A stretch of 64,000 nucleotides of DNA from Pirellulaceae bacterium (GTDB lineage Bacteria > Planctomycetota > Planctomycetia > Pirellulales > Pirellulaceae): assembly GCA_022448315.1 (NCBI GenBank), contig JAKVCA010000001.1, positions 135,573 to 199,572 on the forward strand, written 5' to 3'. Of the stretch, positions 39,792 to 49,566 are shown piece by piece (within the stretch, counting starts at the first letter, position 1; every line of letters begins with the position of its first letter). The notes under the pieces are model-generated. The model worked only from the letters and a program-made list of their open reading frames with translations. It was not told where the DNA came from and made no database searches. A program made the position numbers and the translations under genes.

Positions 39792-41213
39792 TTAGAGGCC
39801 GATTTGGAGGACGTCACCCTGAACATGTTCGGTGAGAACGGTTCCCATCAAGGTGAAAGGGGTCACTTCGTAGATGCCAACCGCAAGCATTTGACCAATC
39901 TGTCGACGGTTGCCCTCAAAGACGACGATACGATCGCACTGCGTTCGTCCCGTGAGTTGCAGAACGTCTTGGCCCGTATCGTTTTTGGCACCCAGCTTGC
40001 TGGGACCTTCAACAAGAACCTGGACCGTCTCTCCGAGAAACGGATGGTTATCTTCTTCGCTGATACGATTCTGAATCGCCAGCAACTCGTTGTTGCGACG
40101 CTTTTTGATGTCGTCGGGAATGTCGTCGATCATTCGAGTTTCGGATTTGGTTCCGGGCCGCTCACTGTATTTGAAAATGAAGCTATTTTTGAATCGACAT
40201 TCTTCGACCAATTCACAGGTCAGCTGGAACTCTTCTTCGGTTTCCCCACAAAAGCCCACAATGAAATCACTGGAAACCGCAGCACCGGGAATGGTCTCAC
40301 GGATTCGTGACATCATTTCGCGATAATCTTCAACCGTGTAACCCCGCTTCATACGCTTCAGGACTTCGTTGGATCCACTTTGGGCGGGCACATGGAGGTA
40401 TTTCGACAGTTTTGGCATATCTCGAATGACTTGGAGCAGATCATCGGTCATGTCTTTCGGATAACTCGTTACAAATTTGAGTCTTTCGATGCCCTCAATA
40501 TCGTGAAGTCGAAGCAGGAGATCGGAGAGCCGTGTCTCACCCTTTTCATCACGGTAACGATAACTGTTGACGGTTTGCCCGAGCAGTGTGATTTCCTTGC
40601 AGCCCTGGTCAGCGAGCACGCGAGCTTCGTCCACGATGATGTCAGGAGAACGTCCTTGTTCGGGGCCACGCGTCATGGGAACGATACAGTAGGTGCAAAA
40701 TTTGTCGCAGCCGATCTGAATCCGCAAGTAAGCCTGAAAAGGCGTTGGACGCATCGTGGGGTCCCGCATCGGATCAAATGTTTCGTGACTCCGTTTGATG
40801 GACTCCAGATTTCCTGCGGTCCGCTCAAGGCTTAATGCGGTGTATTGGCCCGGTTGATTTCGCGCCTCGTCAATCAAATCGGGAACTTGCTGAAGTTGCC
40901 CGGGCCCCACAACAAGGTCCACATAGGGAGCCTTGTCAAAAATCAGTTTCTGGTCTTTCTGAGCCATACAGCCCAGCACACCGATCACTTTGTGAGGGTG
41001 GCGATTTTTCTCCAATCTTAATCGACCCAAAGCACTGTAGATCTTATCTTCGGCGTGCTTTCGCACGCTGCAGGTGTTGAACAGGATCGTATCCGCGTCT
41101 TTGGTGTTGTCGGTCAATTCGTAGCCTCGCTTACGGAGGCTGGCAACTACCATTTCGCTGTCAAGCATATTCATCTGGCAACCAACCGTTTCGATGTACA
41201 GCTTATGGGTCAT
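39792..41213 (-). CDS. miaB: tRNA-2-methylthio-N6-dimethylallyladenosine synthase MiaB
   Basis: 473 residues from the ATG at 41213. Methylthiotransferase domain with the three cluster cysteines in TVGCQMN, FNTCSVR and LGCMAQ; radical SAM motif CDKFCTYC near residue 168; C-terminal TRAM domain from about residue 385. It converts i6A37 to ms2i6A37 in tRNAs reading UNN codons. Its closest homologues include RimO and MtaB; the N-terminal MNMLDSE and TRAM features favour MiaB. Confidence 0.95.
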   Translation of the reverse strand: MTHKLYIETVGCQMNMLDSEMVVASLRKRGYELTDNTKDADTILFNTCSVRKHAEDKIYSALGRLRLEKNRHPHKVIGVLGCMAQKDQKLIFDKAPYVDLVVGPGQLQQVPDLIDEARNQPGQYTALSLERTAGNLESIKRSHETFDPMRDPTMRPTPFQAYLRIQIGCDKFCTYCIVPMTRGPEQGRSPDIIVDEARVLADQGCKEITLLGQTVNSYRYRDEKGETRLSDLLLRLHDIEGIERLKFVTSYPKDMTDDLLQVIRDMPKLSKYLHVPAQSGSNEVLKRMKRGYTVEDYREMMSRIRETIPGAAVSSDFIVGFCGETEEEFQLTCELVEECRFKNSFIFKYSERPGTKSETRMIDDIPDDIKKRRNNELLAIQNRISEEDNHPFLGETVQVLVEGPSKLGAKNDTGQDVLQLTGRTQCDRIVVFEGNRRQIGQMLAVGIYEVTPFTLMGTVLTEHVQGDVLQIGL

Positions 41214-41435
41214 GATCGAACCGATGTCTTCCTGAAGAATCATGAATGAAATACTGAACTTCGGCGTCAAGCTGTCTCATTCGCGAGAAGTGCCGATGAG
41301 TTTGGAGTCGAAAAGCAGCGTATAGTTTGTCTTGAATCGAGGGATTCGGCAATGGTCAACGAGAACGATGTTGTTATGCCCGGATGCGTTCTCCACGCTT
41401 CATGATATGAGGAGCGGGCGGGGACCATAAATACG

Positions 41436-41591
41436 CTATGTGGGCTGATTTCGCTGGCGGTCCCGCTCCGCCCGCCATCGTTCGCGCAGTTCCGCTAGAC
41501 CCTGATTTTGTCGTTGCCGCATCATGCGAACCAGTAAAATGACGGACAGATAGATTCCCACGCTCAATAGGCTGATATCAATCCAATTCAT
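41436..41591 (-). CDS. Very small membrane protein (51 residues)
   Basis: From an ATG at 41591 to a TAG at 41436 the minus strand encodes 51 residues. The first about 23 form a hydrophobic helix (IDISLLSVGIYLSVILLV); the rest is highly charged (RMMRQRQNQ and RERWRAERDRQRN), a typical N-in single-pass small protein. No strong ribosome-binding site is visible. It sits 74 bases upstream (in its own direction, downstream) of the outer-membrane protein gene's stop. Confidence 0.55.
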   Translation of the reverse strand: MNWIDISLLSVGIYLSVILLVRMMRQRQNQGLAELRERWRAERDRQRNQPT

Positions 41592-41665
41592 CTCTATTTT
41601 TCCGTTAAATCCTGTGGGCGATGTCGAGCCACTCGGCCTTCACCAAGACATGGAATGGCGGTCGT

Positions 41666-42634
41666 CTACAACCATAATCTTAACCCGAATATAGGGCCTG
41701 AGATTTCAACATCGCCGAAACGTCGATAATCGTAAGCTGAGAACAGTTCGACATGTTTCCATGTTGCACCGATCCCGAGGCGAAGGTGTTGCGCTGTGGC
41801 ATGGCCAAGTCGACCCAGATCGTATTCTCCGGAAATGACCCAGGGTTCTGACGGAAAGTAGTCGACCTTGACCGTGCCATTGATTCCAAAAGCGGTCCCT
41901 TCTCGATCGTGCGACCAACCCGTTCCTAATCCCCAACGAACGAGCCAGCGACGGGCCTGCAAGCGTCTCCACAGGATATTGAGGTCTCCCAGGTGAAGTT
42001 CATCGCTCGTTCCGTCTTGAAGGTTTTCATGAAAATAGGTCCATTCCGTATCGACGCCAAATCGAGTTTGTGACCACTCAAAAAAACCTTTGGCCGTATA
42101 CCATTGGACCGAATCAAAGTCCGAGCCGAAAGCAATTTGATATTGCATTGCCGAGGTTAGAGGCCTTGCGGGAACATGGTCCGATTGCATGGCGTAGCCA
42201 TTCAAGCCATCGGCGTAAGGATAATGGGCGAAATACATGGTGGCTGGCGTATCCATCGCGGCAGAATCGGACGATTTGTAGGTGATGTCATAACCGCGAT
42301 TTGAAGGGTCGCCAACAAACGTGACGTAGGTGAATCCGACTGCAAAATTCCACCCTAACTCACCCAGCATCTGACCCCAGGTTTGGTCCTCTTCCGAATC
42401 CATAAACGTCATTGACTCATGAGCGGCTTCTTGATTGCTTCGATGGTCTGTCGTCCGTTGATTCGCAGCGACTGACTCGGACGGCGAAAGAATCTCCGAC
42501 CGAACCTCGTTCAAGGTCTGGCTTTTTAATGGCGCAGAAGATGGGCAAACAAAGATCCCGATCGCCACGAAATAGAGACTCGCAACCTGCCGGCTGACAA
42601 TTTGGCCCCTGATTTTGAAGGTAACCGTTTCCAT
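41666..42634 (-). CDS. Probable outer-membrane beta-barrel protein
   Basis: 322 residues. Signal peptide about residues 1-38 (VASLYFVAIGIFVCPSSAPLKS). The mature part has alternating hydrophobic/aromatic strands (WNFAVGFTYVTFVG, WLVRWGLGTGWSH, GPIFGLRLWL) and ends in an aromatic-flanked leucine, as outer-membrane barrels do. No named family recognised. Confidence 0.65.
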   Translation of the reverse strand: METVTFKIRGQIVSRQVASLYFVAIGIFVCPSSAPLKSQTLNEVRSEILSPSESVAANQRTTDHRSNQEAAHESMTFMDSEEDQTWGQMLGELGWNFAVGFTYVTFVGDPSNRGYDITYKSSDSAAMDTPATMYFAHYPYADGLNGYAMQSDHVPARPLTSAMQYQIAFGSDFDSVQWYTAKGFFEWSQTRFGVDTEWTYFHENLQDGTSDELHLGDLNILWRRLQARRWLVRWGLGTGWSHDREGTAFGINGTVKVDYFPSEPWVISGEYDLGRLGHATAQHLRLGIGATWKHVELFSAYDYRRFGDVEISGPIFGLRLWL

Positions 42635-43002
42635 CGCATACCTTGAATGACCAAAAAATCCGGTAGGCTAGACTTCCAACAAGTGCTGTTCTCAGAATAT
42701 TCAAAGGCTGTCAACGGCAATGCAAAAGTGAAGGTGAATCCACGTACTAATTTTTCGGTTGCTTGCATTGCAGAGGGGATCTGGGTTGACACCTCTTCTC
42801 GATCATGGGTCAATCCGAGAGAATGCGTAGATCAGATGCGTACACTCGACCAGACAAGCCTAAAATTTTGCAGGACCCAAAGGTTATGCGTGGAGCCGAA
42901 GTTCTCCCGGTCGATATCCGTACGTTGTTCGCTTTCAGGAATCGGTGGACGAAATCCATTCATTTATGACCCAAACCGGCCATTTTTCGCGGGTGTTTCA
43001 TC
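42635..43002. other. Divergent intergenic region
   Basis: 368 bases between the outer-membrane protein gene and pckA. It contains TTGACA at 42786, but without a good -10 at 16-18 bases. No other feature seen. Confidence 0.45.
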
Positions 43003-44595
43003 ATGTCCAGTTTGCTTGCTGCTCTGAACCAAGGTGATTTCGAGGCTCCTGTATTTCGCAACGCGGCGCCTGCCATTTTGATGGAACATGCCGTGATTCA
43101 TGACGCGGGTCAGTTGTCTGATTTGGGGACGATCGTTTCATTCTCCGGCGAAAAGACGGGCCGTTGTCCGAAAGACAAACGGGTTGTTGCGGAGCCGACC
43201 AGTGAAGCGGATGTCTGGTGGGGTCCGGTCAACATCGCACTGTCTGACTCTTCTTTTACTCAACTTCAAGAACTCGCGACAACATTCCTCGATTCCCAGC
43301 CCCGGCTCTACGTGGTGGACGGCTTCGCGGGTTGGGATTCTGAACACCGAATTAAAGTTCGAATTGTTTGTTCGAGACCTTATCACGCACTCTTCATGCA
43401 CAACATGTTGATTCGACCGACCGAGGAGGAACTCGACTCTTTCGGCGAACCGGATTACGTGATTTACAACGCTGGCCAATGTCCGGCCAAGCCTGACATC
43501 GAGGGAGTGACCGGCTCGACAAGCGTAGCGGTCCATTTTGATCGTCGAGAGATGGTGATTCTGGGAACCGAATACGCCGGTGAGATGAAAAAAGGCGTGT
43601 TCACGATCATGAATTACATCATGCCTCGAGAAGACGTGCTTTCCATGCACTGCTCTGCTAACGAAGGGAAAGACGGTGACGTCTCGCTCTTTTTTGGGTT
43701 GTCCGGCACCGGCAAAACGACCCTATCTGCCGATCCACATCGGGATCTGATCGGAGATGACGAACACTGCTGGACAGATCGTGGGGTTTTTAATATCGAA
43801 GGCGGTTGTTACGCAAAGTGTCTTGGGTTGTCCTACGAACGCGAACCAGAAATTTTTAGTTCCATCAAATTTGGCGCCGTTCTTGAAAACACAACGATCG
43901 ACCCGCACACGCGTTCGGTTGACTTTGAAGACGGAAGCTTGACGCAGAACACTCGGGTTTCCTACCCGATCGATTTCATTCCTCACGCCAAAATTCCTTG
44001 TGTCGGTGGACACCCGAAGAACATCATTCTTCTTACTTGTGATGCCTTTGGCGTTCTTCCACCCGTCTCAAAACTGAACCCCAAGCAGGCGATGTACCAC
44101 TTCATCAGTGGTTATACGGCGAAAGTCGCTGGAACTGAGCAGGGGGTAACGGAGCCGACGGCGACGTTCTCAGCATGTTTCGGAGCGGCGTTCCTCGTAT
44201 GGCACCCCAACAAGTACGCACAGATGCTCGCGGAAAAAATGGATCAACATGCGGCTGACGCCTGGCTGATCAACACGGGATGGATCGGTGGCGCTTTCGG
44301 GACCGGTCAGCGGATCCCCCTTGGATATACCCGCGCCATCATCGACGCCATTCATGGGGGTCATCTCGAACAGGTGGAGATGATTCAAGACGATTTCTTC
44401 GGGTTGGCCATTCCTCAAGAATGTCCTGGAGTGCCACAGGAGGTCCTGCAACCTCGTCTTGCTTGGAACGATCAGGACAGCTATCAGGAAACGGCACTTC
44501 ATCTTGCGAAACTCTTCGACCAAAACTTCCACCAGTACCGCGAGGGCGCTTCCGATGGCATTGCCGAGGGTGGGCCGAGTTTAACGGTAAGTTGA
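43003..44595 (+). CDS. pckA: Phosphoenolpyruvate carboxykinase (ATP)
   Basis: 530 residues. ATP-type PEPCK kinase-1a motif GLSGTGKTTLSAD near residue 232, kinase-2 DDEHCW, lysine in MKKGVFT and the C-terminal GWIGGAFGTG block. It decarboxylates and phosphorylates oxaloacetate to PEP in gluconeogenesis. Its start is preceded by a 368-base leader region. Confidence 0.97.
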   Translation: MSSLLAALNQGDFEAPVFRNAAPAILMEHAVIHDAGQLSDLGTIVSFSGEKTGRCPKDKRVVAEPTSEADVWWGPVNIALSDSSFTQLQELATTFLDSQPRLYVVDGFAGWDSEHRIKVRIVCSRPYHALFMHNMLIRPTEEELDSFGEPDYVIYNAGQCPAKPDIEGVTGSTSVAVHFDRREMVILGTEYAGEMKKGVFTIMNYIMPREDVLSMHCSANEGKDGDVSLFFGLSGTGKTTLSADPHRDLIGDDEHCWTDRGVFNIEGGCYAKCLGLSYEREPEIFSSIKFGAVLENTTIDPHTRSVDFEDGSLTQNTRVSYPIDFIPHAKIPCVGGHPKNIILLTCDAFGVLPPVSKLNPKQAMYHFISGYTAKVAGTEQGVTEPTATFSACFGAAFLVWHPNKYAQMLAEKMDQHAADAWLINTGWIGGAFGTGQRIPLGYTRAIIDAIHGGHLEQVEMIQDDFFGLAIPQECPGVPQEVLQPRLAWNDQDSYQETALHLAKLFDQNFHQYREGASDGIAEGGPSLTVS

Positions 44596-44988
44596 AGTCG
44601 GGGCACATTCGTTCTCTTTAAAATGGGTTCGCGGTTTGTCGATCTCGACGACCTAGCGGGCTGTTGCCTGAAAGACCGAAGGGCAAACAGGGCTTTCAGG
44701 CCCTTAGGCCATGCCGATGATCGTGTGGCGACATGTCCTTACTGGACCGCCCACAGGAGACGAAAAGTCAAGCCATGGTATCGACGAGCATTTCATTCTG
44801 GACCCGAGTTTGTAGAAACCAGTAAGCGTGACTTAAACTCAAGCACCGGTTTGGGTTCAGGGTGCGTTGGACTTGGGCCGGTTTTTCGTCTGGTCACCCA
44901 TCAAGCGTGATTGGTCATCATCGCCACCGAACAGCTGTCATCCAGCAAAAGGTAGTGTCCGCTCATCACCGTCATACGGGTCGAAGCC
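44596..44988. other. Intergenic region with an 8-bp inverted repeat
   Basis: 393 bases between pckA and the ceramidase-like gene. CCTGAAAG (44667-44674) and CTTTCAGG (44693-44700) form a perfect 8-bp inverted repeat around an 18-base loop. No T-run follows, so it is not a standard terminator. Confidence 0.5.
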
Positions 44989-46446
44989 ATGGATGTTATT
45001 CAACAATGTCTACCGCGCAAGAACAGCCTTAAGCGAGCTGAACGAATCCTCGGGTCACTTTGTTTTCTGGCGTGCGTCGGTTTACTGGGCATGAATGTTG
45101 CATCAGGAATGTCAGGGAAGGAAGGCTGGCAGTTTGGTAAGGCCAAAGTCAACATCACGCCGATGGAGCCGATGTGGATGTCCGGTTACGGGGGACGTGA
45201 TCGCGTGGCTGAAGGGAAGCTGACGGACCTTTGGGCCAAAGTTCTCGTGTTGAAACCGAAAACCGGAGACATGGCGATCCTGATCACTATGGATCTTGTC
45301 GGGATTGATCAGACGCTGTCAGACTCGATTCGAAAACGACTCGCAGACGAGTATGGCGTTGAGGTTGAACGAATCGTCCTCTGTTGTTCGCATACTCACA
45401 CCGGTCCTGTTGTCGGCATGAATCTTGCGCCATTGCACTACTTGCAAGTAGAACGGGTTCACCAAGCTCAAATTGATAAGTATGCGGTATGGTTGAAATC
45501 GCAGGTGATCAAGAGTGTTTCTGTGGCGATGAAGAATTTGTCTTCGGGCTCGGTATCTTGGGGGACAGGGCGTTGTGCGGTTGCGGTCAATCGTAGAAAT
45601 AATCGGGAAGCGAGTGTTCCCTCGGTTCGATCACGTGGCGAACTTGCTGGCCCAACGGATCACGATACACCCGTTTTGGTCATCAAGGATTTGGACCATC
45701 GGATTCAGGTGATTGTGTTTGGTTATGCGTGCCACGCTACGGTTCTCAGTTTTTATCAATGGTCCGGGGATTATCCGGGTTATGCACAGATGGCACTGGA
45801 ATCTCGGTTGCCCGGTGTTCAGGCCATGTTCTGGGCCGGTTGCGGTGGTGATCAAAACCCGCTGCCGCGTCGCAAGGTCGAGTTAGCGCGGCACTATGGA
45901 GAGCGACTGGCTTTGGCGGTCGAATCCGTGATCGCGACGCAAGAACTTCGTCCATTGGCAGCCAGTTTGGAAAGTCGCTCCGCGTGCATACCATTGCCGT
46001 ATGCTTCGGTTCCTGAGTTATCGGAGTTACGGGAGACTCTTGATTCCAAAGATCGATTTGAAAAGGCACGGGCCCAATGGCTTCTGAGCATCGTTGAGAC
46101 GAATGGTGGTCTGTCGGAAACTTACCCGTATCCCATCGTGACCTGGAATTTGGGAGATCAAATCCAGTGGGTGTTCCTCGGAGGAGAGGTCGTTGTCGAC
46201 TATGCTTTGCGGATTAAAAAAGAGAATCGAGGAACCTCAACGTGGGTTGCGGGTTATACCAATGATGTGATGGCTTACGTTCCTTCACGCCGAGTCCTTC
46301 GGGAAGGCGGATATGAAGGTGCGGGTGCCATGGTCTACTACGGCTTGCCCGGCCCTTGGAGTGAGACGGTCGAGCAGCGAATTATGGATGAAGTGACGTC
46401 GCAATTGTCCGAAGGAGATGATGAGTCGACGGATCGTCAGAAATGA
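44989..46446 (+). CDS. Neutral/alkaline ceramidase-like exported hydrolase
   Basis: 485 residues. Signal-anchor near residues 20-42 (LGSLCFLACVGLLGMNV). The catalytic-domain pattern of neutral ceramidases is present: GKAKVNITP, SGYGGRD, CCSHTHTGPVVG (metal His pair near residue 140), GYACHATVLS and GCGGDQNP. The C-terminal immunoglobulin-like domain of full neutral ceramidases is absent. Planctomycetes often carry several such paralogues; true ceramide activity is unproven. Probably periplasmic or membrane-bound. Confidence 0.85.
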   Translation: MDVIQQCLPRKNSLKRAERILGSLCFLACVGLLGMNVASGMSGKEGWQFGKAKVNITPMEPMWMSGYGGRDRVAEGKLTDLWAKVLVLKPKTGDMAILITMDLVGIDQTLSDSIRKRLADEYGVEVERIVLCCSHTHTGPVVGMNLAPLHYLQVERVHQAQIDKYAVWLKSQVIKSVSVAMKNLSSGSVSWGTGRCAVAVNRRNNREASVPSVRSRGELAGPTDHDTPVLVIKDLDHRIQVIVFGYACHATVLSFYQWSGDYPGYAQMALESRLPGVQAMFWAGCGGDQNPLPRRKVELARHYGERLALAVESVIATQELRPLAASLESRSACIPLPYASVPELSELRETLDSKDRFEKARAQWLLSIVETNGGLSETYPYPIVTWNLGDQIQWVFLGGEVVVDYALRIKKENRGTSTWVAGYTNDVMAYVPSRRVLREGGYEGAGAMVYYGLPGPWSETVEQRIMDEVTSQLSEGDDESTDRQK

Positions 46447-46581
46447 CAAATTTGCAGCCATGGATGTCAGAAGAATGTAGAAACCAATCGGTCTTCTGGT
46501 CGCTCCTGCATTCATCGAGATCATGGCTCCACGACCACTTCAGCCGAGTCTTCGTCAGTCCAACAGAGGCGGGTGATATTC

Positions 46582-47493
46582 ATGTCACTGAGAGTCATAT
46601 GTCCTGAAGGTTGTCGCTTTCTGTTGCCACTCTCGGAGGCGGGCCATTTGGTGACTTGCCCGGAGTGCAACACCCGGCTCGATGTTCCAGAGGTATCACA
46701 GACTCTTCGCCGCGGGGATCGGGCCCAATCTGAACTTGTCATTGTCAGTGCGACCAACGTAGGAAAGACTCGCAAATTTGACAAAGATCCCGGACCTTCA
46801 CCTGACATTTTCATGCCGGTCGTCATCTCGACCGAGGGCCATGGTTCGGAGGGAGATTTCACCGACCGCTCCGCGAATGATCGGTTTACCCGTCCCATCG
46901 ATTCTGGCCCCGTGTTACCGAGCATTGAGGCTGTTCAATCAAGTTTTGTACCGACTCAGGAAGATCTCGAACTTCCCGAAATCGTTCTGGATGACGATCG
47001 GTTAGAGGCGTTTGAGGCGAGGCAGAACGTTCGCGCTTTTGAAACGTCGCGACGATCCGTCGCCCGTATCATTGCCTTCTTGATGGCGGTGGTGGGTATG
47101 TCAAATGTGGCCCTTGCAATCTGGCAGTCCGGTTGGCTTGAAGGGTCAACAACTGAACGATTGCAAATGTGGGCGACCGTATCCATCTTGATCGGCATGG
47201 GGCACCTCGCCTATGCATTCTTCTTAAGCCAAGTCGCGGATTGGAGCGCGAACTGGGTGGTTGCTGCTTTCCTTCTTGCCGTTGCTGCCGGGTATGCGTG
47301 CGGCGGCGTGCTGCTGGGATTCGCCGGTGTAGACAACGTTTTTGTTCAATGGCTGGAACTACCCATCATGCTCAAAACCAAAGGCTCGATTTGGTCGACC
47401 TGTATGGTGCTCGTTTCAGCAAGCCTCGCCTGGTGGTGCGGGCGTGAAGCAATGCACTGGCGGCAGACCGTTCAATGGTTGCGTTCGTTTTGA
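46582..47493 (+). CDS. Zinc-ribbon protein with four membrane helices
   Basis: 303 residues from the ATG at 46582. N-terminal ribbon with CPEGC and CPECN (about residues 6-32), a variable acidic linker, and four hydrophobic helices between about residues 158 and 285. No enzyme motif. Similar in plan to the zinc-ribbon protein at 30998-31954 but with more helices. Function unknown. Confidence 0.65.
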   Translation: MSLRVICPEGCRFLLPLSEAGHLVTCPECNTRLDVPEVSQTLRRGDRAQSELVIVSATNVGKTRKFDKDPGPSPDIFMPVVISTEGHGSEGDFTDRSANDRFTRPIDSGPVLPSIEAVQSSFVPTQEDLELPEIVLDDDRLEAFEARQNVRAFETSRRSVARIIAFLMAVVGMSNVALAIWQSGWLEGSTTERLQMWATVSILIGMGHLAYAFFLSQVADWSANWVVAAFLLAVAAGYACGGVLLGFAGVDNVFVQWLELPIMLKTKGSIWSTCMVLVSASLAWWCGREAMHWRQTVQWLRSF

Positions 47494-47571
47494 AGGCCTC
47501 GCGATCGATGCATCTGTTCGAACAAATCAGAGTCCGGTTGAGTGAAGCTTACCTTTTCTTTTCATGACGTC

Positions 47572-47601
47572 GACCAGTCTCGTCGTTGCCAGTCTCGTCG
47601 T
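47572..47601. repeat. 15-bp tandem duplication
   Basis: ccagtctcgtcgttg occurs twice in tandem (47572-47586 and 47587-47601), in the intergenic region 80 bases after a stop codon. Confidence 0.9.
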
Positions 47602-47770
47602 TGCCAACAGCGAGATCGCGGCGGATGGATTCCTGATCGGTTGCTTTCGCGTTGCATGTTGATCGCAACTTGTCATGGTCCCTTTGGAAACTGGGGCACT
47701 TTGGAATAAAGTGAAGCCTAATGACCAGTTGTCATTTGCAATCGGGGTGAGTTCGATTTGGAGGAACACG

Positions 47771-49012
47771 ATGAATCGCCAGCGTCTTCTGGAGCGCTTT
47801 TTAAGGTATGTCCAGGTCGATACGACCGCGAACGAGCAACAGGAATCGTACCCAAGCAGCTCCGGTCAGTGGGACCTTGGTCGTATGCTCGTTGAAGAGC
47901 TAAAAACAATAGGCTACGCCGATGCACATCAGGATGACCACGCCCTCGTCTGGGTAACCATCCCTTCCAATCAGGCAGACGCGGGTCCCACGATTGCATT
48001 CAATGCTCATTTGGATACTTCGCCAGAAACAAGTGGTAAAGGTGTTAAGCCCCAAGTGATCGAGTCGTACTCCGGAGAGGTCATCCAACTTTCGGGTGAC
48101 CCTCAAAAAACGATCAGCATGGAATCGAACCCAGAGCTTCAACAGTTTTTGGGAACCACCCTCATTACGACCGATGGCACAACCTTGTTGGGCGGAGACG
48201 ACAAAGCGGGTGTCGCCATCATGATGGAACTCGCGGAGACGTTGGCGGAGCAATCGTCGCTTCCGCGTGGAGAGGTCAAGTTACTTTTTACCTGCGATGA
48301 AGAAATCGGTCGCGGTGTGGATCACGTCGACTTCGAAAAGCTTGGCGCGACGGCGTGTTATACCTTGGACGGAGGTGGAGCGAACGACGTCGACATCGAG
48401 ACTTTTTCTGCGGACCTCGCGATCGTCTCGATTCAAGGCGAAAATATTCACCCAGCAATCGCCAAGGACAGGATGGTCAATGCGCTGCGCGTGGGGGCAG
48501 ATATGATCGAACGCTTACCGAAAGATCAATCGCCTGAAAGAACCGAGGGGCGTGCAGGCTTTATTCATCCTTACAGCATGGAGGGAGGAGTCGCATCAGC
48601 GACGATTCGAATGATCCTCCGCGACTTCGACACGGAAAAACTTTTGGAATATGCGGAGCAGCTCGAAGCGACCGCGAAAGACGTGCAGTCAGCTTGGCCG
48701 GGCAGCGAGGTCACGGTCGAAGTTCGAAAGCAGTATCGGAATTTGTCGGAGGGGCTTCGTCGAGAACCCCGAGCCGCTGCTTATGCATTTTTGGCTCATG
48801 AGAGACTTGGGCGAACGGCAAAGAGTTCGATTGTTCGCGGTGGGACCGATGGATCACAAATGACGGAACGTGGGCTGCCAACTCCCAACCTTTCATGTGG
48901 ACAACACAACATTCACTCGCCGTTGGAGTGGGCGAGCTTGGAAGAGATGGTCGCAGCAGGAAATGTGGCAATGGAGCTCGTCAAGATTTGGAACGAACAG
49001 CCCAGCCTCTAG
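47771..49012 (+). CDS. pepT: Peptidase T (tripeptide aminopeptidase, M20)
   Basis: 413 residues from the ATG at 47771, which has GAGG 6 bases upstream. M20 metallopeptidase: the metal His in AHLDTSPE near residue 79, the bridging Asp in GGDDKAG near residue 140, the catalytic Glu pair in CDEEIGRG near residue 176 and the dimerisation domain between about 210 and 320. It removes the N-terminal residue of tripeptides in the cytoplasm. Confidence 0.95.
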   Translation: MNRQRLLERFLRYVQVDTTANEQQESYPSSSGQWDLGRMLVEELKTIGYADAHQDDHALVWVTIPSNQADAGPTIAFNAHLDTSPETSGKGVKPQVIESYSGEVIQLSGDPQKTISMESNPELQQFLGTTLITTDGTTLLGGDDKAGVAIMMELAETLAEQSSLPRGEVKLLFTCDEEIGRGVDHVDFEKLGATACYTLDGGGANDVDIETFSADLAIVSIQGENIHPAIAKDRMVNALRVGADMIERLPKDQSPERTEGRAGFIHPYSMEGGVASATIRMILRDFDTEKLLEYAEQLEATAKDVQSAWPGSEVTVEVRKQYRNLSEGLRREPRAAAYAFLAHERLGRTAKSSIVRGGTDGSQMTERGLPTPNLSCGQHNIHSPLEWASLEEMVAAGNVAMELVKIWNEQPSL

Positions 49013-49047
49013 GCAGGAGATGGTGCGAAGGGGCGGGGTTATAAGAG

Positions 49048-49338
49048 ATGCGAATCGTCGTTGAGTTGTATGGCCTTCCCCGGCGACGAGCAGGGATTAC
49101 GGAGGTCCCGATTGACCTTGACCTGCAGTCCGTCCAGCTCGCGGAATTGATCGAAGTTCTTGCAGAGCAATTTCCCGATCTTCATCCCGACTGTCTGGTT
49201 TGTAGCCCTCTTGGGAATTGGGAACTCAGTCGCCACATTGTTGGTAATCGAAATGGCGATTGTTTCATTCGCTCCGGCGTAGAAGTGCTGGTGGACGGAG
49301 ACCGACTCTTGTTGATGTCCGCAGATGTGGGAGGATAG
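49048..49338 (+). CDS. MoaD/ThiS-like ubiquitin-fold protein
   Basis: 96 residues from ATG at 49048, 35 bases after pepT. Beta-grasp pattern (IVVELYGLPRRRAG, then VLVDGDRLLLMSADVGG) and the C-terminal Gly-Gly that is adenylated or thiocarboxylated in MoaD and ThiS. No E1-like partner (MoeB/ThiF) is adjacent. It could be a sulfur carrier for molybdopterin, thiamine, tungsten cofactor or tRNA thiolation. Confidence 0.7.
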   Translation: MRIVVELYGLPRRRAGITEVPIDLDLQSVQLAELIEVLAEQFPDLHPDCLVCSPLGNWELSRHIVGNRNGDCFIRSGVEVLVDGDRLLLMSADVGG

Positions 49339-49566
49339 TCGTCCAGTTTTTGGAGTTTTTGATCGCTTGCAATTCTCCAAAGGTTGGATTCTCCAGTCAA
49401 ACCGTTGGTTTCAGGCCAAAAATACCTTTTTTCCGGCTTAGTCGTTTCGACTCTTTTCTTGTCACCAGGTTCGTCGTGAAAAATAACGGTAACCAAACGG
49501 GAATACCGGTGCTAAGATGACCCGTGATGAGGGGGCAACTCGACATTTACCACTCTGGTGGCAAGC

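Noticed and set aside
44667-44700. 8-bp inverted repeat as a terminator
   Set aside because: Long loop and no T-run on either side.
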